64,000 nt of DNA from Osedax fenrisi. Lineage: Eukaryota > Annelida > Polychaeta > Sabellida > Siboglinidae. Position 1 is the first letter of the stretch. Each line of letters opens with the position of its first letter. This document shows, piece after piece, positions 44,994-56,720 of the stretch. Both the position numbers and the translations under genes were made by a program. The DNA lies in the NCBI GenBank assembly GCA_964019155.1, contig OZ025242.1, positions 91,273,808 through 91,337,807 of the forward strand, written 5' to 3'. The notes beneath the pieces are model-generated. The model searched no databases and had not been told where the DNA came from. It saw only the letters and a list, made by a program, of their open reading frames with translations.

Positions 44994-46304
44994 TTACTTC
45001 TTATAATCATTACTTCCCTTATATTGAACCGTTAGTATTTTGGCTTCTATCAAATTATTGTGTAAGTTAGTTATGATTAATCTGGATCCATTACATAATT
45101 TTGGGGGATTTAAATTTCTTAGTAGCATGATTGGCGCTCCTACTTTTAGTGCTAGTTTATGGTCTGGTAATCCGGAAAGTTTAATGGAATTCAAAAATGC
45201 TATGGGATAGTCTACAACTTCTTCTTCTTTTTGTACTCTGTCTATGGACCTATATACTTTCATCTCTCCTGGAAATTTATTTAGTAAATTTTGATTTATT
45301 ATATATACATTGTCATTTTTAGGTGTTAATATACATCTTTCGCAAAGCCAATTTTCATCCAAATAATTGTCTTCTACATTTTCATAAATTTTCTTGATGA
45401 GTTCATTCTTATTTTCTATTATATTTCTGCACGGGATAATATCCATATCATTATTTTTCTGCGTCATTCCATTACCTATATCTAAGAGATGATTTTCGAA
45501 TGTAGCTGTATCTTGATTGTTTGATAAGAATACTCTCATGTTTTTAGTTAATTTCATTGATCTTATATTTTTCCACATTACTGAAGTTTTCAAACACGAA
45601 TTTATGTGGTCTGTCTTTGTACCTCTTTTAACTACTGGAAGGATTTGTCGGAAATCTCCGCTAAGTAGTAATGTCAGTCCTCCCATCGGCTTATATTTGT
45701 TTACTATGTCTCTTAACATTCTATCGACGGCTTCTAATGCGTGCTTGTGAGTCATTGTGCATTCATCCCAAACAATAAATGTACAGCTTTTAAATAGTTT
45801 CCCTGATTTTGAATTCTTGTTTATACTGCAAATGGAATCTTCGTTTAACTGTATGGGAATCTTAAAAATGAAATGGGCTGTTCTACCGTTCAATAATAGA
45901 GTTGCTGCTATTCCTGATGATGCTACCGCAATATGTTCTTTATTTGCCATCTTCATTTTAGCTAGCAATAAATTAATTAAAAAAGTTTTTCCAGTTCCTG
46001 CGGGGGCATCTAGGAAAAACAATGTTCCATCTTCGTTATTTATACTTTCTAAGATTGTGTTATAAACTATTCTTTGTTCATCATTCAATTTAATTTCATT
46101 TTCTTGAATAATTACCTCGTAGTTGTGTTCATCAGATACCGTTGATATTATTTCTACTTCTTCGAATCCGTAGTTTTCCATTCTTTCTCCTCCTATTTTT
46201 TGTACCTTTTCTTGCAGTAATTGTAAAGCGGTTGTGAATATTTCTTCAGTGTAATTCTGTTCTTCGTTGTCTCTTCGGTATCTATGTAATATATCTTCGC
46301 ACAT
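44994..46304 (-). pseudogene. Helitron PIF1-like helicase domain
   Basis: SF1B helicase part of a Helitron replication protein, continuous in frame with the two upstream pieces except for stop codons. Visible motifs: Walker A in DAPAGTGKTFLINLLL, AVASSGIAATLLLNGRTAHF, Walker B in FIVWDECTM, LLLSGDFRQILPVV, LTKNMRVF and APIMLLRNLNPPKLCNGSRL. The enzyme would unwind DNA in rolling-circle transposition. The last motif is displaced by a frameshift, and a TAA at 46310-46308 separates it from the Rep part, so this copy is probably inactive. Confidence 0.85.
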
Positions 46305-46307
46305 GCA

Positions 46308-47057
46308 TTACCTATTTACCATCCATAAAGCTGGAATATCCGATATTTCGCAATGACAAATCATCATTGCGAATAATGTTCTTATTTTATTTGGGGATTT
46401 CGATATTGCGGCTTCTTCTATGGTTTTTTGCCAATGTTCGTCGTCTTCTAGTAAATTTAATAATTGGCAAGTCTTCTTGAATGTTGTGCATATAACTCCG
46501 TCTACAGTTTTGATGTCTTCGAATGATACTGCACCTCTAACAGTTGTTAGAAGTAAACGAAGATAAAAACATTCTAAATTTTTGGGGTGTACAGAATATA
46601 TTCTTCCTATTGCTTCTGATTTAAAAAGTCCGTCACTAACTCTATCTCCTTGCAATCTTATTTTCCATGATTTACTGCTTACTTGCCAGGTGTAATATTG
46701 GGGAATTTCTTGATAAAGTATACTCTTTGCGAATTCATCTATGCCGCATAAATGGAAGTATGATGTAAGCATAGTTTTCGGTGGTGTATGTATTCTTTCT
46801 CTTATATTGTTCTCTGTAAAATAAATTCTTTGGCCATTTTCTAAATGCACCGCTAATTGGATTATTGCAGGATACCTTTGTTGAATTGGAAAATCCAATA
46901 TTCTCCAAACTGCTTCATTGCTACTTATGTATCGGGCCATTTGAAATCTTTTTATTTCATCGTATTTGTCTTTGTCTTCTAGTTGTACCATCGCCATATC
47001 CGATCCTTTGTTGATGTACTTGCAGATATATTTGATTGATTTTACCGAATTACACAT
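46308..47057 (-). pseudogene. Helitron Rep, C-terminal part with catalytic tyrosine motif
   Basis: Begins after an in-frame TAG. Contains IKYICKYINKG, the YxxKY motif that carries the Rep tyrosines, then FPIQQRYPAIIQLAVHLENG and a linker up to IPALWMVNR before TAA. The frame is the same as upstream and downstream pieces. Confidence 0.8.
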
Positions 47058-47087
47058 TTCTACGTTAATATGTGCGTTAAATATTTT

Positions 47088-49520
47088 CTATAATAGTGGG
47101 CAATACGGAACTACCCATCTATTATCTAATATGATTTCATTTCCTCTAATTTTCATTTTTATGATTGCACCTCCATTTTCAGGAGATCGTCTTCTATATA
47201 ACGGATATCCGTCTCTATCCGTTTGAGTTTCTTGAATAAAATGTTTAGGGAATTTTTTTGAACATTTGCCATTATGCATGCATGGGGAATTTTCATTTAA
47301 TTGTCCGCATGGTCCGTGAATCATATTTTTCTTGATTATTTCAAATAATTCTTTATCTTCAGTTTCATTGGGGATTTCTGCTCTGATTAAACTATCTACT
47401 TGTTCGGGTTTCATGCTTTCTTCTAACCAACTCAAAAAATGTGCGTGGGGTAAACCTCTCTTCTGCCATTCAATAGTGTACATATAACATTTTTGTTTTC
47501 CAAATATTTCCGCTAGTTTCATTAAGTCTACAAATTTAAAATTTTTTTGCCGGAATACCCGTGCCGTAGTATCGTGTCTATGTATCGGCTTTTGATCTGC
47601 GAATAAATTATCTTTTATTTCTGTCCATTCGGGGTTGCATGTAAAAGTAATGAATAAATCTGGCTTTCCATATTTTCTTACGTATGCCATGGCATCTTGC
47701 TGGCGTTCTTGCATATATCTAGGACTGCCGGTGTACGAAGAGGGTAGTATCACCATATGTCCCAGATTCTCTATATCTTCATCATTGTTCATCGCGTCTT
47801 TAATATTGTCGTAGCTATCAGTTCTTAATTTTCCTAGGTTAAATCTTATGTATGCTAATCTTTGTCCTTCTATTTTAGCATACATGTCGGTAATATACTG
47901 ATGGAATAGTTCTCTAAATTGTAGTAGGACATTTTTGTCATTTTCTCGCACCATAATAATATATGCATAATATCTCATGCATGACAATTTTGTTTCATTT
48001 GTTTTTTTTATATTTATGTCCCACGTATCTTCTCCTTTACAGTATATTAAGGGGTATTGTAGGCAATCGTATGCCGGATGTATCTCGTTTATTCTGTGTA
48101 CGGTTGAGTCTCTATTATGTATTATGATATCTCTTTTGTTGGTGGTATCTCCAATCATAACAATAGCTACTTCATTATTTGTTGGTCTGTTAAATCTCCT
48201 TTCGTGTTCGTTTGGTGGTCTGCAATCTTCTTTAATTACTAATTTGAAGTCGGGCTCGTAATTTCTTTCTAAAGCGTATTTTATATTTTTGATTTTTTCG
48301 TTATTAATATGTAGCATATCTTGAATTTCCTTTAGTATGCTTTTAGTTAATGTGGAGAAAAAATCGCTTCTTTTATTAATCTCATCTTCATTATTTCCCA
48401 TAAAATATATTTGTAAATATTTTTCTTCTCCGCTAATTTCTGGATATATGGATCCTATATTGTGATACACTTGGCCTTGAATTTTGAACGTAGGCATGAC
48501 ATTTTCTCGAATAATTTTGGAAGCTCCGAATGAGGTCATTTGAAAGGCTGAATTAAAATTTCTAATATTCATAAAAAAATGTTTTGAATTTGTAGATCTT
48601 CCAAATAATAATTCATTTAAGGGAAAAGGTGGTTCCTTTATAACTTCAACTTTTACCTTGCCTTGGTTACAGCAAAGTCCTTTGGTTTCTCCTTTAAATC
48701 TGTACGCCTTACAATAAGTACATACAATATTCATACTTCCTGTGGTAATTCTATTATCACTTTTATAGTCTATATCTTTATTATAATTATATGCGGCCTT
48801 TTTCCATTGACAGCCGGATACATTTTTTCGCCATATGTTGTATCTTCTATCTTCAACAGAAACTGTGTTTGATGTAGATTGCGTTTGGTAATCTCTTGCC
48901 AATCTCAATCTTTTGTTTCTGTTTTCTTCTGTTTCTCTCTCAAGGGTACGCTTATTGTTAACGTTTAGACTTATTAATCTTTCTGATCTTATTTCAACAG
49001 ATTCGTTGTCAATTCTTCTTCGAGTATCTTCATTTACAATTAACAATCTAGCTAGTCTCTCTTCTTCAGTTTCATTATCAATTCTCATTCGAGTATCTGC
49101 ATTTACATTTGATAATCTAGCTAGTCTCTCTTCTTCAGTTTCATATTCAATTCTTCTTCGAGTATCTTCATTTACATTTGATAATCTAGCTAGTCTCTCT
49201 TCTTCAGTTTCATTATCAATTCTCATTCGAGTATCTGCATTAACATTTGATAATCTAGCTAGTCTCTCTTGTTCAGTTTCATTATCAATTCTCATTCGAG
49301 TATCTGCATTTACATTTGATAATCTAGCTAGTCTCTCTTCTTCAGTTTCATTGTCAATTCTTTTTTGAGTGTCTTCATTTACATTTGATAATCTAGCTAG
49401 TCTCTCTTCTTCAGTTTCATTGTCAATTCTTCTTCTAGTATCAGAATTTACAATAAACAATCTTGAACTTCTTTCTTCTGTGGTTTCATAGAGAATTCTT
49501 CTCTTTGCTGCATCTCTCAT
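47088..49520 (-). pseudogene. Helitron Rep N-terminal region (Helitron_like_N, HUH motif)
   Basis: 810 codons. Residues 1-220 are Arg/Glu-rich with seven 23-residue repeats. Then come a Cys-rich zinc-binding-like stretch (CTYCKAYRFKGETKGLCC), the Helitron_like_N region (PRYMQERQQDAMAYVRKYGK, LFITFTCNPEW) and the HUH-type GLPHAHFLSWLEE. A second Cys/His cluster (HGPCGQLNENSPCMHNGKC) follows. The frame stops at a TAG (47087-47085) just after VVPYCPLL, directly before the segment carrying the catalytic tyrosines. The ATG used is the first one, although the frame is open about 90 nt further upstream. Confidence 0.85.
49010..49480 (-). repeat. Coding 69-bp tandem repeat in the Helitron Rep N-terminus
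   Basis: About seven units encoding variants of NETEEERLARLSNVNADTRM plus three residues. The units are nearly identical in DNA, so the expansion is recent compared with the stop codons downstream, or kept homogeneous. Confidence 0.85.
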
Positions 49521-49629
49521 AAGAGATAATCGCCTATTTCTTGCTTCAAGAGTTTCGACGGTACCAGAATTATTTTTTGATATTTTAGAATGTCTTGATA
49601 GATTTTATTTCTTTCTTACCATTCTTAAT

Positions 49630-49762
49630 TATATAAAATCTATATACAATGAATAATTACAATGAATATTATACATATATATATATATATATATAAAATA
49701 TATATATTTAAATATATATATTATATAAAATCTATATACAATGAATATTTACAATGAATATT

Positions 49763-49800
<38 letters not shown>
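49630..49800. repeat. Duplicated 90-bp AT-rich unit
   Basis: ATATAAAATCTATATACAAT then GAATATTATACATATAT occurs twice, at about 49630 and 49724, followed by a (TA)n tract. Confidence 0.65.
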
Positions 49801-49815
<15 letters not shown>

Positions 49816-49818
<3 letters not shown>

Positions 49819-50452
49819 TAAAACCTCTCTATAAGAAACCTCTTTATAAGAAAAACCTATTTATAAGAAAATTGTTCACACATTTGGTTGGAATTCAACC
49901 TTTTCCACATTAAAAAACCTCTTTATAAGAAAATCTTATAAGAAATATATAAGAAAAACCTCTTTATAAGAAACTTATTGTATACAAAATATAAAAAATA
50001 ATTATATATAAATAGAAGTATTGTATATTGATAAAAATTATAGAAATTAATTATTATATAAGATATTTTTTTTTATTTATCACTTATATTCATAGATTTA
50101 TAGTTTACATGTACACTATAAATCTATGCTTATATTATACAATTAATTGTTAAATAATAGATTAGTATAATATTGTAATATATACATTGTACAGATAAAA
50201 TTATTTTAATTCAAACAATTATTAAAAACTATTTTAAATAAATCACATTTCTAAACTATCCTTTTGATTAATACTTTTAAATAAATATAAATAAATAAAT
50301 ATACTATATATATAACCTATAGGTATAATGCAATTTCAATTATAAATTAATTCTTAAAATCATTGGAAAAGTAAAAACCTCTTCAATAGAAAACCTCTCT
50401 AAAAGAAAAAAAGTACTGACAAAAAGTAGTTTCTTATAGAGAGGTTTTACTG
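49816..50452. mobile_element. MITE with CAGTAAAACCTCTCTATAAG ends and TA duplication
   Basis: The first 24 bp (CAGTAAAACCTCTCTATAAG...) and last 24 bp are perfect inverted repeats, flanked by TA on both sides, as for Tc1/mariner/pogo-type elements. Subterminal CCTCTTTATAAGAAAA motifs recur five or six times on the left. The 637-bp body is non-coding and is itself interrupted by a palindrome at 50091-50128. Confidence 0.85.
50091..50128. mobile_element. 38-bp palindrome with 8-bp target duplication (family 2, copy 2)
   Basis: CATAGATTTATAGTTTACAT followed by GTACACTATAAATCTATG, an inverted repeat with one mismatch. Flanked exactly by CTTATATT at 50083-50090 and CTTATATT at 50129-50136. Lies inside the MITE 49816-50452. 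Confidence 0.72.
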
Positions 50453-50788
50453 TATATATATATATATACTTATGTATATATTATAATGATAGAGTATGGT
50501 TATGTTATATAAAATAATTATATATATAGATAAGTAAATAGAATATACCTATCAGTGGAAATACACGTATAATTATTCTTAAATCGTTCCTATATTGTTT
50601 AGCAAATAATATGATGAGTGAATAATTAAGGCGTCACGTTCTTATTCATATAATGTAACAATATGTAATAACATTAATTTATAGTTAGTTTGCAATGAAT
50701 TTATAAGTTAAAAAAATTAATAAACGTTGTGTTTAGAAGTTAAATGAAATAAATAAATAGTAACTAAGAGTTATAACCAGAAATGTAA

Positions 50789-50850
50789 ACAAAGATTTAT
50801 TTATAGAAAACAATTTATTTATTAATAACAAAGCACTTAAATTTAATATT
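50789..50850. repeat. Direct repeat bounding the second helicase copy (left)
   Basis: GTAAACAAAGATTTATTTAT, AGAAAACAATTTATTTATTA and AACAAAGCACTTAAATTTAA run in succession; the same run appears at 52713-52776 beyond the other end of the helicase fragment. Confidence 0.75.
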
Positions 50851-50916
50851 GTTTTTTTATATGAATTTGAATCATTATATGTTTTATTTATTTCAAGCAA
50901 TTTGTTAATTATTTCT

Positions 50917-52645
50917 TTAGTTATTCAGTATTTCTTTGTATACTACGTTAGCTGTTATTCCATCTTTGGCCAGTATATAATATTCTTTTTCTTCTCGTGC
51001 TCTTGAACAGCCTACATATAATTGACCATGGGTGAAGCATTCAGTTTCGAGATCTAAGCCCACGAATTTGAAAGATTGTCCTTGAGATTTATTTATTGTC
51101 ATGGAAAAACAAAGTTTTATTGGAAATTGGAGTCTTCTGAAATTAAAGGGATAATCTGATGGTATCAGTGGTATTTTGGGAATCATAGGTTCTTCTCCCT
51201 TATATTAACCCGTTAGTATTTTGGCTTCTATCAAATTATTGTATAGGTTAGTTATGAAAAATCTGGATCCATTACATAATTTTGGGGGATTTAAATTTCT
51301 GGATTGGATGATTGGCGCTTTTAGTGCTAGTTTATGGTCAGGTAATCCGGAAAGTTTAATGGAATTCAAAAATTCTATGGGATAGTATACAACATCTTCT
51401 TCTTTTTGTATTCTGTCTATAGACCTATATACTTTCATCTCTCCTGGAAATTTATTTAGTACATTTTGATTTATTGTATATACATTGTCATTTTTAGTTG
51501 TTAATATACATCTTTCGCAAAGCCAATTTTCATCCAAATAATGGTCTTCTACATTTTCTTAAATTGTCGTGATGAGTTCATTCTTATTTTCAATTATATT
51601 TCCGCACGGGATAATATCCATACCATTATTTTTCTGCGTCATTCCATTATCTATATCTAAGAGATGATTTTCGAATGTGGCTGTATCTTGATTGTTTCAT
51701 AAGAATACTCTGATGTTTTTAGTTAATTTCATTACTCTTATATTTTTCCACATTACTGAAGTTTTCAAACACGAATTTATGTGGTGTGTCTTTGTACCTC
51801 TTTTAACTACTGGAAGGATTTGTCTGAAATCTCTGCTAAGTATTAATGTCTGTCCTCCCATCGGCTTATCTTTGTTTACTATGTCTCTTACAATTCTATC
51901 TACGGCTTCTAATGCATGCTTGTGAGACATCGTCCATTCATGACATTTACAAGACAGTTACAGCTTCTAAATAGTTTCCCTGATTTTGTATTATTCTTTA
52001 TACTGCAAATGGAATCTTCGTTTAACTGTATTGGAATCTAAAAATGGAATGGGCTGTTATACAGTTCAATAATAGAGTTGCTGCTATTCCTGATGATGCT
52101 ACGGCAATTTGTTCTTTCTTTGCCATCTTCATTTTAGCTAGCAATACAAGTGTTTCCAGTTCCTGTGGGGGCATCTAGGAAAAACAATTTTCCATCTTCG
52201 TTATTTACACTTTGTACGATTTTGTTATAAACTATTCTTTGTTCATCATTCAATTTAATTTCATTTGCTTTCCATCGGCTTCTAATGCGTGCTTGTGAGT
52301 CATTGTGCATTCATCCCAAACAATAATTTTACAGCTTCTAAATAGTTTCCCTGATTTTGAATTATTCTTTATACTGCAAATGGAATCTTCGTTTAACTGT
52401 ATTGGAATCATAAAAATAGAATGGGCTGTTATACAGTTCAATAATAGAGTTGCTGCTATTCCAGATAATTCTACGGCAATATATTCTTTATTTGTCATCT
52501 ACATTTTAGCTAGCAATAAATTAATCAACAAAGTTTTTCCAATTCCTGCGGGGAAAAACAATTTTCCATCTTCGTTATTTACACTTTGTAAGATTTTGTT
52601 ATAAAATATTCTTTGTTCATCATTCAATTTAATTTCATTTGCTTG
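50917..52645 (-). pseudogene. Second Helitron helicase copy, heavily decayed, with internal duplication
   Basis: Closely matches 44726-46090. Pieces: 50917-51186 (MTINKSQGQSF, HGQLYVGCSRAREE intact, stop at 50919-50917), 51205-51537, 51697-51930 (LILSRDFRQILPVV) and 52250-52645 (ELSGIAATLLLNCITAHSIF, IVWDECTMTHKHALEA). The region from the Walker A end to HKHALEA occurs twice (about 51900-52255 and 52260-52645), so a roughly 350-bp tandem duplication happened inside the copy. It starts abruptly at ANEIKLNDEQRI and lacks all Rep sequence. The C-terminus is better preserved than in the first copy. Confidence 0.8.
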
Positions 52646-52712
52646 AACATTTTCCGGGCTACTTCCCGGCGTTGCCTGGGTATAATAATAACTAATCGTT
52701 ATCAACGTAGAT

Positions 52713-52776
52713 GTAAACAAAGATTTATTTATAGAAAACAATTTATTTATTTATAACAAAGCACTTAAATTTAATT
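52713..52776. repeat. Direct repeat bounding the second helicase copy (right)
   Basis: Partner of 50789-50850. A CCCGGCGTTGCCTGGGTATA motif lies just inside, near 52670. Confidence 0.75.
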
Positions 52777-52779
52777 GTT

Positions 52780-53301
52780 TATTGAAAAATTTAAAATTTC
52801 TTCGTTAAATATATCGAAAACGTAAACGTTATCACCGTTTATTGCCATTTACGAATGCATTAATTATGGTAAAGTGAATATAAATACATATTTACGAAAC
52901 GCCTCACATTCGCATAGATTTTATGTGTAAAACATTTTCTTCTAAAATCAAAAGATTTCCTGATATAGGGAAAATAGCTATAAAAGGACAGTTTTACGTA
53001 ATTATAATCGGTGTAGAGGCGGAAATCAAAAAATTCATCCGAACAACCACAATACTTTTTTCGTAGAGAATTAGTAGTAATTTAAATTTTGTAAATCCGT
53101 CGAGCCATTTTCTTAAACATCGAACGCATATAAATAAATAAATAAATAAATAAATAAATATTCAAATAGACTTTCTTTTATATGTATAGAAGATGTAGTG
53201 AAATTAAATTGCATACATTAGAATAATAAAGAATATACATATTTATAATATACATAATTATTAAATACATGTTGAAATATTGAATTCCCTTTTGATATAT
53301 C

Positions 53302-53349
<48 letters not shown>

Positions 53350-53540
53350 TGATGCAATCGAATATTACTATCAGAGTATCAGTATAGTATCAGTTCGAAA
53401 TAGTCGAGTATCAGTTCGAGACCGAGTTCGACATTTTATAATTGAGTATCAGTATCAGTTCGAAATGCTTGAGTATCAGTTCAAAGTTCGATTGTACTAC
53501 TAATATATATATATATATATATTGTTGTTATTGTTATTTT
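52780..53540. other. AT-rich interval
   Basis: Holds an (AAAT)n tract near 53130-53160, a (TA)n tract at 53309-53346 and a short block of GAGTATCAGTTCGA repeats at about 53375-53490. No gene. Confidence 0.5.
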
Positions 53541-53543
53541 TAT

Positions 53544-53816
53544 TTGGTGGAGTCCTTTCATCCCATCCAGGAACTTAGATGAAGTTTTCACTTATAACCA
53601 TATATGGCTCTAATGTCCCTTCGAAGCCGCTCTCATGTTAAGGCATCCATGGTTTTAACGAGAGCCGATCATTTATTTATACACAATTATATAAGATCAC
53701 TTCTAAATAATATTTTAAGACCCATTTTATAAAATTAATTAATGGTCCGGACGAGGGTCGAACTCATGTCCTACTGCTTGTGTGTCTGACGCCTTAGCCA
53801 CTGAGCCACACAGGCA
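53544..53816 (-). mobile_element. tRNA-derived SINE, family 1, full length
   Basis: On the minus strand the head carries A-box-like TGGCTCAGTGG and B-box-like GAGTTCGACCC, then the family body ending GGGATGAAAGGACTCCACC. The best copy in the window. A (TTATTG)-like tail lies on the 3' side. Confidence 0.8.
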
Positions 53817-53984
53817 GTTGTGTATAATATATATATATAATATTATATTATATGTATTACATATTATAATTATATATAATATAGTATTTTAGTGATTATA
53901 TAAACTGTAGTATTAAACTAAATATTAATTATTTTAAATTATTTGATTTAATTTTATTGGTATTAATGACTCGGTAACATATGC

Positions 53985-54023
<39 letters not shown>

Positions 54024-54079
54024 GAATCATCATAAATACCCTATACCATGACGGTTACCATTTATAAATATAATTAATT

Positions 54080-54415
54080 ATACTTATCTTTCAAATATCG
54101 GCCGTGAAATATTTTCCGCCAAATCTGACATTCGTATTCTTCGCATGGATGCCCGGGAATATATCACTAATTAGCGCTAGTAACACGTGACGACCATCAT
54201 TAGCGATCGAGGTGTCTCTACGACTGATACGCGCGTACACCTATTACATATACAGCTACCGCGCGATTGGGTATACGTTACCGATAGGAAACTCCTATAG
54301 CCGAGGTCAACGGTCACTCGTTAACTTGGCGTAATAAACTCTCTCGCGTCCACTTTTATAACCGTATAGTGTTACACGCGATATAGGGTTACCGCGGTCA
54401 AGCGGTCAATACTGC
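54080..54415. other. GC-rich island, function unknown
   Basis: Composition jumps from AT-rich flanks to many CG dinucleotides, with AACACGTGACG, GCGCGTACACC, TACCGCGCGATT and ACCGCGGTCAAGCGG. No coding exon with splice sites could be defended in either strand. It could be a regulatory region or an unrecognised short exon. Confidence 0.3.
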
Positions 54416-55067
54416 TAATAGATAGATAGATAGGTAGATAGATAACTATTTATTGATGGGATATATATTTGATTATAATTTGACTATATATATAGTAACT
54501 AAACAATAATAGTTGTTTGATTTCTTACTTCTTATTTGGTATATAAATCTTCTATCAGTAAGTATTCAAACTTTTTAAGGGCCGCCTTGAGATACTACAA
54601 TCTCGGATTCTCTCTTATCTCTCATCTCTTTAATGTGTTGAATAAGTTTACTTTTTTAAATATTTAAACTTTTCGATTTTGTTAAATCGTCTCCAAGTTT
54701 GTTGCATTCCTTTACTCTAATAATTAATAATTAATAATTAATAAACTATTATTTCTACGAGTACAGTTAGTTGTTGGTATATTATTGTATTCCGTTTCTT
54801 ACGTTACATTACAATTACTATTTATTATTATTAATACTATTGTGCATTCTATACATTATATATATATAACGTGTGCATTGTAAATATAGTGTGTAGGCTA
54901 TGAAGTACAATGATTCTTTTGTTGAATGGGGGTATATAAGTTGTATTAGAAATAGTGGAAATATTAGCTGTATTAATGAGTCATGTTTATTATGTTTGCG
55001 AGATGTACTATTTGTACAATATATGTATGTAAAGTGACTTATGTGAGCGAGGTGTATTATTTAAGTG

Positions 55068-55350
55068 GGGGTATATTAGGTGTGTACAGTGTAGTATTTG
55101 TGAGTAAGGGGTATTAGAGGGTGTATATTAGGTATGTAAAGTGTAGTATTTGTGTAAGGGTTATTAGAGGGGGGTATATTAGGTGTGTACAGTGTAGTAT
55201 TTGTGAGTAAGGGGTATTAGAGGGTGTATATTAGGTATGTAAAGTGTAGTATTTGTGTAAGGGTTATTAGAGGGGGTATATTAGGTGTGTACAGTGTAGT
55301 ATTTGTGTAAGGGGTATTAGAGGGGGGTATATTAGGTGTGCAAAGTGTAG
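55068..55350. repeat. Minisatellite, about 50-57 bp period, five to six units
   Basis: Alternating units GGTATATTAGGTGTGTACAG then TGTAGTATTTGTG with or without AGTAAGG, and TGTATATTAGGTATGTAAAG variants, suggesting a two-unit higher-order repeat. Confidence 0.8.
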
Positions 55351-55869
55351 TATTTGTATCAATATAATTACTGATCGTAATGCATACTTTATAGCTATAC
55401 CCTACCCTGGGGTGTTCACATCAATTCCGTTTTCTTACGTTACGTTACATTACGAGAAATTCGTACAGAATTTGAATCATTTACAGACATTTTTCTGTAA
55501 ATGAATGAAATTAGTCATATTCATATTTTTCTGTAATAGTTTTCTGTATATAATGAAATATAAATAATACTGTTTTTCTGTACAGAAAAATAAAATACGT
55601 TGCGGAATGAACTTTTTTTTATTAATAATATGTAGCGTTATCATATTTCTAAATATAATATTTGTAATAGTATTGGAACTTGGATTATATATATATATAT
55701 ATCTATATGTATATATATATATAAAAAGAATTGTACACAGTCAACCATAAAATACACCTAAAAAAGCTTGACTTTTACGGTATAATATGATTACCTCTAT
55801 CATTGTTATCATCATATATTAAAGACAGAAATAAGTTTACAAATTACAATAACTGTAGGTCTAATACCA

Positions 55870-56720
55870 CTAATATAGATATCGGTGTCCCCCAAGGATA
55901 TATTCTAGGACCGCTCCTTTTTCTTTTATTTATTAATGACATGCCTGCCTGCTCTTATTAATAAAACTGTTATACTATTTTACTACACACATATTGTAAT
56001 TAATGATCGTTCAGCCAACAAACTTAAACATAAATTACAATTGACAATAAATTATATAATGTTATGGGTGGTAAGTGCAAATAAGTTTACGATTAACATT
56101 GATAAAACTCAATGCATGTCCTGTAGAAATGATATAGAATTTTACATAGTAATTGAAAATAAGTATTTAGTTCAAGTGTATGAAACAAAGTTCCTTTGGC
56201 TAATCATCGATAGTTCATTGAACTGGAAATCTCATTTTAAATTTCTAAAGAATAAATTATTAAAAATATATTGGATTATAAAAAATGTATCATTCTGCCT
56301 TAATGAATCAGCTATGATTACACTTTATTATTCACTTTTTTATCACCAATTAATTTATTGTTTAGAAATATGGGGGAATGCATATAAATCTTATATAAAC
56401 TGTATTCATGTTATACAAAAAAAAGTATTGAAATTAGTATTTTCTAAACCTATTGATTTTAGTTCAAAAAAACTATTTAAAGATCATAAGTTATTAAATA
56501 TCTTTGATTTGCGTAAATATAAAATACTAATATGTATGCATAGAATATATTACAAAACTTGTAGTCCATGTATTTATAAACATTATAAAAGAATAAATAA
56601 AAAAAAAATAATACAAGAAGTATTTTTATTTCATACAACCTTATAATAAATATAAGATATTATATGAATAATTTTTTAATATCATATGGACCAAGACTTT
56701 TGAATTAATTAAATATAAAA
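55870..56720 (+). pseudogene. LINE ORF2 fragment, RT and C-terminal domain
   Basis: GVPQGYILGPLLFLLFINDM near 55884, then an open frame 55936-56646 with a degraded catalytic-box region (TVILFYYTHI) followed by NKFTINIDKTQCM, LIIDSSLNWKSHFKFLKNKL, LYYSLFYHQLIYCLEIWGNA and KILICMHRIYYKT. This order is typical of non-LTR reverse transcriptases downstream of the catalytic box. The catalytic Y-x-D-D is not preserved, so it is inactive. A possible continuation at 56795-57079 has no recognisable motif. Confidence 0.75.

Noticed and set aside
47085..47087. Recoded stop codon (alternative genetic code) in the Helitron frame
   Set aside because: The glycosyltransferase uses the standard code with a normal TGA end, and the Helitron also has plain frameshifts, so ordinary decay explains the stop.
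48913..49368. Plus-strand open frame of 151 codons
   Set aside because: Antisense shadow of the 69-bp repeats in the Helitron Rep frame.
53750..53816. Functional tRNA gene
   Set aside because: The A and B boxes belong to the head of a SINE whose body recurs elsewhere. The cloverleaf is not convincing.
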